Below are positions 43,234 to 51,700 of a stretch of 64,000 nt of DNA, one piece after another (the first letter of the stretch is position 1; every line of letters begins with the position of its first letter). A program made the position numbers and the translations under genes. The DNA lies in assembly GCF_900091495.1 (NCBI RefSeq), contig NZ_LT607413.1, forward strand, positions 6,773,001-6,837,000, in the 5' to 3' direction. Below the pieces are notes generated by a model. The model had not been told where the DNA came from, searched no databases, and saw only the letters and a list, made by a program, of their open reading frames with translations. The stretch comes from Micromonospora echinospora. GTDB lineage: Bacteria; Actinomycetota; Actinomycetes; Mycobacteriales; Micromonosporaceae.

Positions 43234-43913
43234 AGGTCTGATTTCCTCTGGGACGGGGGTGGGGAAACCGCGGCCTGGAGCCGCGCGCGGGTCTTCCGCA
43301 GGTGTCGGTGCAGTTCGTTCTTGACGTCGGCGACCTTGCCGGCGGCGATGAGCGCCGAAAGGTCGTGGTGCTCCCTCGCCGACGGGGCGAGGTCGTCCAT
43401 GCGCTTGCCGGAGGCGTGCAGCAGGCCCTCGATGGTGGGGCGGAACTGGTTCCAGAGGACGTCGAGCCGGGTCAGGCCGGCGGCCTCGAAGAAGGAACTG
43501 TGGAAGCGGATGTCGGCGGTGGTGAACGCGGTGGCGTCCCGGGCGTCCGCCGCCGCGTCCATCTCGACCAGGGCGGCGGCCAGCCGGCTGGTGAGGTCGT
43601 CCCGGTTGGTGTCCATGGCACGTTCGAGGGCGAGCAGCTCGAAGGACTCCCGCAGGGCCATCAGCTCGTCGATGTCCGCCACGCTGAGCGAGAGCGTCAC
43701 CACGTTGCGACCGGTCCCGGTGACCAGCCCTTCGGCGCGAAGGATCCTGATGGCGTCCCGGACCGGGCCACGACTGACCCGGAACGACTCTGCCAGTTCC
43801 TCTTCCACGAGCCGGGTGCCGGCCGGGACGTCGCCCACGATGATGCGGCGACGCAGCTCGCCGGCGAGCTTCTCGCCGAGCGACTCCACCCGGATGGGCC
43901 TGACGTTCAACAC
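43230..43913 (-). CDS. GntR/FadR-type (FCD) transcriptional regulator
   Basis: A 227-residue regulator: an N-terminal winged helix (LVEEELAESFRVSRGPVRDA then IRILRAEGLV) and a helical FCD ligand domain (VADIDELMALRESFELLALE to LHRHLRKTR), with His/Asp residues suited to metal-assisted carboxylate binding. GTG 43913 follows CAGGAGG. It heads the eight-gene operon ending at 35176 and lies directly behind two palindromes covering its promoter, so it likely represses itself and the whole pathway until the acidic substrate binds. Confidence 0.92.
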   Translation of the reverse strand: MLNVRPIRVESLGEKLAGELRRRIIVGDVPAGTRLVEEELAESFRVSRGPVRDAIRILRAEGLVTGTGRNVVTLSLSVADIDELMALRESFELLALERAMDTNRDDLTSRLAAALVEMDAAADARDATAFTTADIRFHSSFFEAAGLTRLDVLWNQFRPTIEGLLHASGKRMDDLAPSAREHHDLSALIAAGKVADVKNELHRHLRKTRARLQAAVSPPPSQRKSDL

Positions 43914-43931
43914 CGGAAACCTCCTGGAAAC

Positions 43932-43946
43932 TGTTGACAGTTAACA
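43932..43946 (-). promoter_or_regulatory. GntR operator A, overlapping the -10 region
   Basis: TGTTGACAGTTAACA is palindromic apart from two positions that differ between the arms. It contains the presumed minus-strand -10 TTAACT (43944-43939), which lies 17 bases from TTGACC (43967-43962). It starts 18 bases before the GTG of the GntR gene. Confidence 0.7.
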
Positions 43947-43962
43947 CCGCGTTACCTGCACG

Positions 43963-43975
43963 GTCAACGGTTGAC
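43963..43975 (-). promoter_or_regulatory. GntR operator B, overlapping the -35
   Basis: Perfect palindrome GTCAACGGTTGAC (6-base arms around one base) covering the -35-like TTGACC. The half-site GTTGAC is shared with operator A, and the centres are 30 bases apart, about three helical turns, so two dimers could bind on the same face. Confidence 0.7.
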
Positions 43976-44104
43976 GAAGCGATTTTCGCTGGCCAGCCTC
44001 CTTCCGGCCGGGATGCCACGCCGGCAGAGCGGGACGGACCGGACGAGCGCGTACAGCCGGGACGGCCCGCCGTCCCTCCCGTCGAGGACGGGCGCGGACA
44101 GCAC

Positions 44105-44137
44105 AAGGGCCGACCCACCGGTGGTGGATCGGCCCTT
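44105..44137 (-). terminator. Terminator of the PKS/P450 operon
   Basis: Fifteen-base arms AAGGGCCGACCCACC and GGTGGATCGGCCCTT pair with one mismatch and a very small loop. It is 15 bases beyond the P450 stop in the direction of transcription and is one of the strongest hairpins in the window. Confidence 0.85.
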
Positions 44138-44152
44138 GCCGGGGGTTCGCGG

Positions 44153-45502
44153 TCAGCCCGACCGGGCGGCCACCCGCATCCGCATGCCGTGCTTCGGCGC
44201 GAGGGTGACCAGTGGCTTCAGCGCCACCTTCTGGTCCGGTTCGAGGGTGAACCGGAACCGCTGGGCGAGAGTGGCCAGGATCAGCTTCGCCTCCATCTCG
44301 GCGAAGCCGGCCCCGACACACATCCGCTCCCCGCCGCCGAACGGCATGAACGCGTACCGGGGGATCTGCGCCTCCCGCTCGGGGGCGAACCGCTCCGGGT
44401 CGAACCGCTCCGGGTCCGGGAAGTACCGCTCCAGGTGGTGCATCACGTACGGCATGATGAAGATCCCGCTGCCCCGGCGGATCCGATAACCACCCAGCTC
44501 GACGTCCTCCACCGGGGTGCGCTTGTTCAGCGTCCAGGCGGGCGGGCAGAAGCGCAGCGCCTCCTTGAAGACCATCCCGGTGTACCGCAGCCGGGGCAGG
44601 TCCTCCGCCGTCGGGGGCCGGTCCCCCAGCACCTCGTCCAGCTCCGCGCCGAGCTTCTCGGCCACCTCCGGGTGCTGGGATAGCAGGTACCAGGCCCAGG
44701 TCAGCCCGTTGGCGGTGGTCTCCTGACCCGCGACGAAGATGGTCACCGTCTCGTCGCGGACCTGCTGGTCGGTCATGCCGCTGCCGTCGTCCTCGTCCTG
44801 GGCGGTCAGGAACATCGACAACAGGTCACCCTGGTCCTCCGCACCGCTGGCCCGCCGCTCGGCGATGATCCGCATGACCGCCCGGTCGAGCACCCGGGTG
44901 CCGCGCTTGAGGAGCTGGTGCAGCGGCAGCAGCAGCCACGGCGACACCAGCATGCCGAACTTGCTGATGTTGATGGCGACGTCCTGGAGGCCGGCGACCG
45001 CCCGCTGGACCTTCAGCGCCTCGTCGTCGGAGACCCCGCTGCCGAACATCGCCCGGGACACCACGTTCAGCGTCAGCTTCATCATCTCGTGGTGCATGTC
45101 GTGCACCTCGCCCGACCGCCAGCCCTCGATCTGGCGCAGCGAGCTGTCCACCGCGATCTCGCCGTACCCGGTCATCCGCCGGTGGCGGAACGCCGGCTGC
45201 ACCAGCTTGCGCTGCCGGCGGTGGTGCGCGCCCTCGCTGGTGAGCAGGCCCCGACCCATCCAGCGGCCCAGCGTCCGCAGGTCGTGCGGGTCCTTGGTGA
45301 ACTTGTCCCGGCGCAGCACCAGCACGTCGTGGATGTGCTCCGGACTACTCAGCAGGTAGTTGCGGGTCGGCCCGATGGTGAACGACGCGATGTCGCCGTG
45401 CGTCGCCGTCTCGGTCATGAACTCCACCATGCCCCGGCCGAGGCCGGGCAGGTTGCCGAGCACCGGAACGCCCTTCGGCCCCGGTGGGTGACGGTCAGCC
45501 AT
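44153..45502 (-). CDS. Cytochrome P450, last gene of the PKS operon
   Basis: A 449-residue P450 of the longer, CYP4/CYP110-like kind: N-terminal PPGPKGVPVLGNLPGLGRGM, I-helix FVAGQETTANGLTWAW, ExxR in FKEALRFCPP, PERF-type segment FDPERFAPERE and heme loop FGGGERMCVGAGFAEMEAK with thiolate Cys395. Such enzymes usually hydroxylate fatty-acyl or other lipophilic chains. Its start overlaps the membrane-protein gene by 8 bases. A tailoring oxidation of the polyketide is the likely role; redox partners are not encoded nearby. Confidence 0.92.
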   Translation of the reverse strand: MADRHPPGPKGVPVLGNLPGLGRGMVEFMTETATHGDIASFTIGPTRNYLLSSPEHIHDVLVLRRDKFTKDPHDLRTLGRWMGRGLLTSEGAHHRRQRKLVQPAFRHRRMTGYGEIAVDSSLRQIEGWRSGEVHDMHHEMMKLTLNVVSRAMFGSGVSDDEALKVQRAVAGLQDVAINISKFGMLVSPWLLLPLHQLLKRGTRVLDRAVMRIIAERRASGAEDQGDLLSMFLTAQDEDDGSGMTDQQVRDETVTIFVAGQETTANGLTWAWYLLSQHPEVAEKLGAELDEVLGDRPPTAEDLPRLRYTGMVFKEALRFCPPAWTLNKRTPVEDVELGGYRIRRGSGIFIMPYVMHHLERYFPDPERFDPERFAPEREAQIPRYAFMPFGGGERMCVGAGFAEMEAKLILATLAQRFRFTLEPDQKVALKPLVTLAPKHGMRMRVAARSG

Positions 45503-46232
45503 TGCTCGTCTCCTTCACGCCCCCGCCGGCCCGCGCCGGCTCCACCGCACCCGCCCCGGGTACGCCCCGGCGCAGCGTCACCCCGATCCAGACGAACCAG
45601 ATCGGCGCGGCCAGGGCCCCGCCGAGGATCGCCGAGACCAGCACCATCGGGCCGATCCCGAAGGCCACCCCGAGCGCCGCCGTGCTGGTCAGCACGCCCA
45701 GCGCGATGCCCACGTAGGTCAGCGGCCGACTCAGCAGGCCGTGCCGCAGCGCGAGGATGTTCACCACCAGGAAGAACGGGCCGAGCGCGCCGAACCGCAG
45801 CCAGGTCGCCGGGTCCAGCCGCAGCAGCAGGTCGGTGGTGACGATCGCGGTCCGCACCGTCTCGTCCCCGCCGGCGTAGTCGGCCGTCCAGAGCGGGGTC
45901 GCGGTGACCAGGCGGAACGTCTCGACCGCGGTCACCCCGAAGGAGAGGTACGCCAGACCGGTGGTCCAGCGCACCCACCCTTCGTGCTTGTCGCGGACCA
46001 GGTCGGCGATGGCCGGGATCGCCCCGAACGCGAAGACCGCGCCGAGGGCGTACCCCCAGTAGTAGAGGATCCGGGGGGTGCCGTTCTCGGCCAGCTCCGT
46101 CCAGAGCCGGTGTTTGTCGTCGTGGATGAGCTGCGTCGGGTCGAGCACGAAGAAGGTGGTGACCACGACGTAGGAGACACCCACCAGGATCGCGCAGGTG
46201 CCGCCGAGTCTGTTCAACCGGTTGTCGTGCAT
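45495..46232 (-). CDS. DUF4386-like integral membrane protein
   Basis: A 245-residue protein with about six membrane helices, starting LNRLGGTCAILVGVSYVVVT, and a conserved-looking loop LRLDPATWLRFGALGPFFLV. It resembles DUF4386-type membrane proteins with no known function. The ATG at 46232 is preferred over the in-frame ATG at 46241, since the GAGGAG ribosome site then has 9-base rather than zero spacing. Lying between two P450 genes and overlapping one, it belongs to the polyketide operon. Export, membrane anchoring of the P450s or resistance are all possible. Confidence 0.75.
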   Translation of the reverse strand: MHDNRLNRLGGTCAILVGVSYVVVTTFFVLDPTQLIHDDKHRLWTELAENGTPRILYYWGYALGAVFAFGAIPAIADLVRDKHEGWVRWTTGLAYLSFGVTAVETFRLVTATPLWTADYAGGDETVRTAIVTTDLLLRLDPATWLRFGALGPFFLVVNILALRHGLLSRPLTYVGIALGVLTSTAALGVAFGIGPMVLVSAILGGALAAPIWFVWIGVTLRRGVPGAGAVEPARAGGGVKETSNG

Positions 46233-46256
46233 AGGGGACATCTCCTCGTGCCGCCG

Positions 46257-47639
46257 TCAGGCCGACGGGCGGCGTGGTTCGAGGGTCATCCGCAGCCCGT
46301 ACCGAGGGCTGGTGGTGACCTGCATCTTGGGTTCGACCGGGTGCCCCGGCACCATGCGCAGCCGGTACCGCTGAGCGATCGTCGCCAGGGTGAGCTGCGC
46401 CTCCAGTTGGGCGAGCCGGTTGCCGATGCACAACCGGGGGCCACCGCCGAACGGGAAGTACGCGAACCGGGGCCGGTCGGCCGACCGCTCCGGGGTGAAC
46501 CGGTCGGGGTCGAACCGCTCCGGGTCCTCCCAGAAGTCGGGGTGCCGGTGGGTCAGATACGGGCTGATGTAGATCAGCGAACCGGCCTTGACGTGGTACC
46601 CGCCGAGGGTGTCCGCGCCGGCCGCCCGCCGCTCCAACCAGGGCACCGGGTAGAGCCGCAGCGTCTCCTCCAGCACCCGGTTGGTGTACTCGAGCTGCGG
46701 CACGTCCGCCACGGTGGGCAGCCGGTCGCCGAGCACCCGGTCGAGTTCCTCGTGCAGCCTCGCCTCGATCTCCGGGTTGCGGGACAGCTCGTACCAGGCC
46801 CAGCTGAGCTGGTTGGAGGTCGTCTCGTAGCCGCCGAGCAGCAGGGTGGCGATCTCGTCGCGTACCTGCCGGTCCGACATGCCCTCGCCGGTGTCCTCGT
46901 CCCGCGCCTCCAACAGCATCGACAGCAGGTCGTACGGCTGCTCGTCCTGCGCGCGGCGCTCCCCCATGATCCGGTAGATGATGCCGTCCAGTTCGGCCAT
47001 GGCCGTGGTGAACTCCCGGTTGCGCCGGGTGGGCACCTTCGGCGGCGGCGCGAAGGGCACCATCGTCCGGTAGAGGCAGTAGTTGATCACCGTGTCCAGG
47101 CTGCGGGCGATCGCCGTCACCTCGCCGTCCCCGCGCAGTCCCGTGCTGAACAGCGACTTCGTAGCCACGTTCATGGACAGGTTGACCATCTCCGCGGCGA
47201 CGTCCAGGGACTCGCCGCGCTCCGCGTACGACTCCCACCGGGCGATCCGCTCCACCACGTCGGCGACGATGAACTCGCCGAGCTTGAGGATCCGCTGCCG
47301 GTGGAAGGCCGGCTGCATCAACCGCCGCTGCCGCAGCCACGAGTCGCCGTCGTTGGTGAAGAGCCCCGCACCGAAGGCAAGCTTCAGGGGCCGGTACTCG
47401 TGCGACTGCTTGTCGTAGTTCTTGCTGTTCACCTGCAACACGTGGCGCAGGTGGTCGGGGTGGGTGATCAGGTGCACGGTGAACCCGGCGACGGTGAACC
47501 GCACGATGTCGCCGTACTCGGCGCTGACCTGACCGAGGAAGCCGATCAGGTCACGCCGTAGGTCGAGCAGGCTGCCGAGCAGGAACGTGCCGCGCGGCCC
47601 GGGAGCCAGGCGCGGTGCGGACGGGTTCGCGGTCACCAC
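46257..47639 (-). CDS. Cytochrome P450 directly after the type III PKS
   Basis: A 460-residue P450. Visible are APGPRGTFLLGSLLDLRRDL at the N-terminus, I-helix LLGGYETTSNQLSWAWYELS, ExxR in EETLRLYPVPW, FDPDRFTPERSADRPRFAYF, and the heme loop FGGGPRLCIGNRLAQLEAQL with Cys404. It is a paralogue-like relative of the P450 at 44.2 kb. The start codon GTG (47639, or the adjacent GTG at 47636) overlaps the end of the type III PKS gene, a tight coupling that suggests it acts on that enzyme's product. Confidence 0.92.
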   Translation of the reverse strand: MVTANPSAPRLAPGPRGTFLLGSLLDLRRDLIGFLGQVSAEYGDIVRFTVAGFTVHLITHPDHLRHVLQVNSKNYDKQSHEYRPLKLAFGAGLFTNDGDSWLRQRRLMQPAFHRQRILKLGEFIVADVVERIARWESYAERGESLDVAAEMVNLSMNVATKSLFSTGLRGDGEVTAIARSLDTVINYCLYRTMVPFAPPPKVPTRRNREFTTAMAELDGIIYRIMGERRAQDEQPYDLLSMLLEARDEDTGEGMSDRQVRDEIATLLLGGYETTSNQLSWAWYELSRNPEIEARLHEELDRVLGDRLPTVADVPQLEYTNRVLEETLRLYPVPWLERRAAGADTLGGYHVKAGSLIYISPYLTHRHPDFWEDPERFDPDRFTPERSADRPRFAYFPFGGGPRLCIGNRLAQLEAQLTLATIAQRYRLRMVPGHPVEPKMQVTTSPRYGLRMTLEPRRPSA

Positions 47640-48760
47640 TGGAGCAGGACCGCCTCTTGCGAGAAGCCCGGCCCCATCCCGACGACCAGCCCGTAGGTGC
47701 CGGGCTCCAGGTCGTACGACGAGAAGGTCTCGTCCATCATGTAGAGCACGGTCGGCCCGGACACGTTGCCGACGGTGCGCAGGACGTGCTGGCTGAGCTT
47801 GAGGTTCTCGGCGGTCAGGCCGAACTCCTCCGCCGTCGCGGTCAGCACCTTCGGGCCGCCGGGGTGGATCAGCCAGTGCCCGATCTGGTCGACGGTGAGG
47901 TCGTGGTCGGCCAGCAGCGGGTCGAGCACCGGCCGGAGACCGGTCTTCGCCAGGCCGGGCACGTCCACGCTCAGCCGGTTGCGGAACCCGTTGTCCAGCA
48001 CGTCCACCCCGGCGACGTGCAGGGTGTCCGGCAGGAAGCCGGAGCGGGTGTCCACCACCCGGGGCAGCCCCGGCTTCGCCAGCGGGTGCTCGTCGCCGAC
48101 CATCAGGGTCGCCGCCACGCCGTCGCCGAACAGGGCGACCGTGACGATCTGCGACACCAGGTCGGTGTAGAAGGAGCTCTCGGTCAGGTCGCGGTCCAGC
48201 GCCTCCTGGAGGTAGCCCTGCACCCCGCCCTGCCAGAACGCGGTGCCGCCCAGCTCGCAGGTGAGCAGGATGACCGCCTCGGTCGGGTGGCCCTTGAGGT
48301 AGTCGGCCACCCGGCTCAGCCCGGCCACGCCGGCCATGCAGCCCAGGCCGTTGATCGGGACCCGCTTCATGGTGGGCGCGAACTCGATCCGGTTGATCAG
48401 GATCGCGTCCACGGTGGGCACCGACACCACCGTGCTGAGCATGGAGGTGAACTGGTGGATCTCGGTCGAGGCGATGCCGGCGGTGGCCAGCAGCTTGCGG
48501 ACGGTCTTCTCGCAGAGGTCCGCGGCCTCCTCGACGCAGCGGGCGGCGACGGTGCTGAACGGCGGCGGGTCGAAGAAGGTGTCCAGCGGCATCGCGAAGT
48601 AGCGACCGTCGATCTGGGTGTTGTGGAAGAGACTGTCGATGATGTCCAGGTCGATGTCGAGCCCGATCGCCTGGCAGTACTTCCGCAGCGTCGTGGCGAG
48701 GGTCTGCTGATCGTAGTAGTAGGTGGGCAGGCTGGTCTCGGTGGCGACGATGTACGGCAC
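47633..48760 (-). CDS. Type III polyketide synthase (alkylresorcinol/pyrone-synthase-like)
   Basis: A 375-residue chalcone-synthase-fold enzyme. The triad is Cys141 in GLGCMAGVAGL, His299 in IHPGGPKV and Asn332 in GNVSGPT; it ends in the GMGPGFS loop. The Cys motif and helix (SRVADYLKGHP) resemble mycobacterial and other bacterial enzymes that load long acyl chains, not DpgA. Between LLTCELGGTAFW and VALFGDG there are about 20 more residues than in DpgA or usual family members. The true start is GTG 48760, with AAGGAGG 5 bases upstream; the open frame runs much further inside the neighbouring PKS gene. It lies 11 bases after the type I PKS stop, so it may receive that line's chain. Confidence 0.92.
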   Translation of the reverse strand: MPYIVATETSLPTYYYDQQTLATTLRKYCQAIGLDIDLDIIDSLFHNTQIDGRYFAMPLDTFFDPPPFSTVAARCVEEAADLCEKTVRKLLATAGIASTEIHQFTSMLSTVVSVPTVDAILINRIEFAPTMKRVPINGLGCMAGVAGLSRVADYLKGHPTEAVILLTCELGGTAFWQGGVQGYLQEALDRDLTESSFYTDLVSQIVTVALFGDGVAATLMVGDEHPLAKPGLPRVVDTRSGFLPDTLHVAGVDVLDNGFRNRLSVDVPGLAKTGLRPVLDPLLADHDLTVDQIGHWLIHPGGPKVLTATAEEFGLTAENLKLSQHVLRTVGNVSGPTVLYMMDETFSSYDLEPGTYGLVVGMGPGFSQEAVLLQW

Positions 48761-48771
48761 CGGTCCTCCTT

Positions 48772-51700
48772 CTAGGAAACGCGGTTGTCGGTGGGAACTG
48801 CGACGTGCGGCGCGTCGAGCCGCGCCAGGTCGTGCGTGAGTCGTCCGGAGAGCGCGGCCAGCAGTCCGGCGCGCTCCCGCTGGACGAAGAAGTGGTCGCC
48901 GGGGAGCATCTCCAGGGCGAACCCGGAGGTGGTCTGGTCCCGCCAGGCGGCGAGTTGCTCCTCGGTGACCTTGTCGTCCCGCTCGCCGCCGAAGACGGTC
49001 AGCGGAACGTCCAGCGGCGGCTCGGTCTGGTGGATGCGGGTCTCCACCAGGGCGAAGTCGGCGCGCAGCACCGGCAGGTACAACGCGATCGTCTCCGGGT
49101 CGCCGAGCATCTCCTCGGGCGTGCCGTCCATCGCCCGCAGCTTCTCGATCAGCCGGGCCTCCGGCAGCCGGTGCAGCGGCGGTTCCAGGTCGGGCAGGTG
49201 CGGGGCACGGGCCGCCGAGACGTACAGGTGGGCGGGGGCGGGCAGCTCCCGACGGCGCAGGTGCCGGGTCAGCTCGTACGCGACCAGTCCGCCCATGCTG
49301 TGCCCGAACAGCGCGAACGGCCGGTCGAGGTACGGCCGCAGCACCGCGCCGAGGGTCTGCACCAGCGCGGACATCTGGGTGAACGCCGGTTCCCGGTGCC
49401 GCTGCTCCCGGCCGGGGAGCTGGATCGGGCACACCTGCACCCCGTCGGGCAGCTCGCCGGGCCAGGTGCGGAACAGCGCCGCGTTGCCGCCCGCGTACGG
49501 CAGGCAGAACAGCCGGAGTCGGGCGTCCAGGTCCGGGGCGCCCCGGACCAGCCAGTCGGCGGGGTCGGTGCTGACCTCCACGGCGTTCGGCCGGGCCAGA
49601 CCGGTCGACCGACGCGCCACCACCGTCCGGGGCACCGACGCCGACTGCGGCACCGCCGCCCCGACGGCCGGATCCGGCGACCCGTCGGGAGGGGCCGGCG
49701 ACCCGTCGGGGGCGGGAGCCGGGCCGTCCACCTGGGCCAGGACGTGACCGACGATCTGGTCGACGGTGATCCCGGAGAGGAAGTCCTGGGCGGCGATCTG
49801 CGTGCCGTACATGACCCGGAGGCGGTTGCGCAGCTCGAAGACCATCAGCGAGTTCAGGCCGAGCCCCAGCAGGGGCTGGTCCACCTCGAGCTGCTGCGGC
49901 TGGAGTCCCAGCACCGCCGCGATCTGCTCCCGCAGGTAGCCGGTGAGGACCGTCTTGCGGCGGTCGGGGGCGACGGTCAGCAGCACGGCCCGACTGGTCG
50001 GCGGGGCCGTGACAACCTCGTGGTCGGCCGCGCCGGCCGTGGCGCGGTCGTCGACCGGCCCGCCGGAACCGGCGGCGCGGAGCCGGGGCACGGCGGCCGG
50101 GGCGACCGTGCGCGCGCCCGCCGGGGTGGCCGCGCGGACGCCGAGCGTGGACCGCAGTCCGGTCACCTCGGCGACCGGACGCAGCTCGGCGTCGAGGAGC
50201 CGCACGTCGCCGGTGAGCGTGTCGTCGCCGACCTCGCGGAGCTGGACGTGCGCCCACAGCTCGCCGGTCGCCCGCCGGTGCGCCCGCAGCCGCTCGACGG
50301 CCATGGGCCGGTACCCGGCGGTGGCGGCGGCCGGGTCCGGCGCGACGACCGGAAGCAGGTCGAACACGCCGTCCAGCAGCCGCCAGTCCAGCGGCGACCC
50401 ACCGTCGGCCGCCGGGGCGGCGAGCAGCGCCAGCAGTTCGCCGTCGCGCCGCCACAGCCGCCGCACGGTACGCGCGCCCGCGCTGTCGGGCAGCCCCGCC
50501 GCGATCCGGCTGTTCCGGTACGCGTCGCCCGGCACCTCGGTGCCGCACCGCTGCCGGATCGCGTCCGGGGTCTCCTGCGGCAGCAGGTACGGCCGCCCGG
50601 CGGCGGTGACGGTGCGCAGGGCGCCCCGGGCGTGCCGGGTCCACGGCCCGTCCACCCCGGCGGGTCGGCCGAACACCTCCCACCCGGCGGTGCCGTCGCG
50701 TGGGCCGGTGACCGCCACCTGGGCGACGCTCCCCGGGCCCTGGGCCGCCTCGAACGTCACGTCGGTCAGCGCGCAGGCCGCCGTACCGGCCAGGGAGGCC
50801 GCCGCGGTGAGCGCCAGGTCCAGGTGGACGGCCTCGGGCACGGCCGGTCGGTCGTCGAGGTCCGGCCAGGCGGACCGGTCGACGGGCAGCTCCCAGAAGT
50901 GCTCACCACCGGGCGCGGCGGCCCGGAAGTACCGCTCGGTCGACGACGGTACGGCGGCCACCGCCGGGCCGGTCGACGTCGCTCCGGTCGACCCGAACTC
51001 CAGCCAGCAGCGTTGCCGCTGCCACGGGTAGTACGGCAGGCGCAGCACCGGCCGGTCGGTCGGGTGCTGGCGACGCCAGTCCACCCGGTGACCGAGCGTC
51101 CAGAGCGCGCCGAGGGTACCGAGCAGCACGGACCGCTCGTCCTCGTCCCGGCGCAACGAGGGCAGCGCCGCCACCGGCCGGTCGGCGTGCCGCGCGCACT
51201 GCTCGACCGAGGGCAGCAGGATCGGGTGCGGGCTGATCTCGATGACCGCCGTCGGCGCGCTCTCCAGCAACTGGCCAAGCACGGTGGAGAAGAGCACCGG
51301 CTCGCGCAGGTTGTCGGCCCAGTAGTCGGCGGTGAACTCCCGCCCGTCGGTGGGCCGGCCGGTGACCGTGGAGTGGATCGGCACCGTCGACTCGCGGGGC
51401 CGGACGTCGCGCAGCTCGGCGAGCAGGTCGGCACGGAGTTCGTCCACCTGCGGGCTGTGCGAGGCGAAGTCCACCTTCACCTGCCGGCAGAACACGTCCC
51501 GCTCGGTGAGCGTCTTCAGCACCGTCTCGACGGCGGTGGTGTCGCCGGAGAGGACGGTGGAGGTGGGGCTGTTGCTGACCGCGATGGCGAGCTGGTCCTC
51601 CAGGCCGGCGATGGCGGCCCGCGCCTCGGCCAGCGGCAGCTCCACCACGGCCATCGTGCCCCGGCCCCGGATCCGCCGAACCAGCCAACTACGCCGGCAG

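Noticed and set aside
48761..50683. Upstream extension of the type III PKS frame to a 1016-codon protein
   Set aside because: The extension is out-of-frame PKS sequence; AAGGAGG and a GTG at 48760 give the normal family N-terminus.
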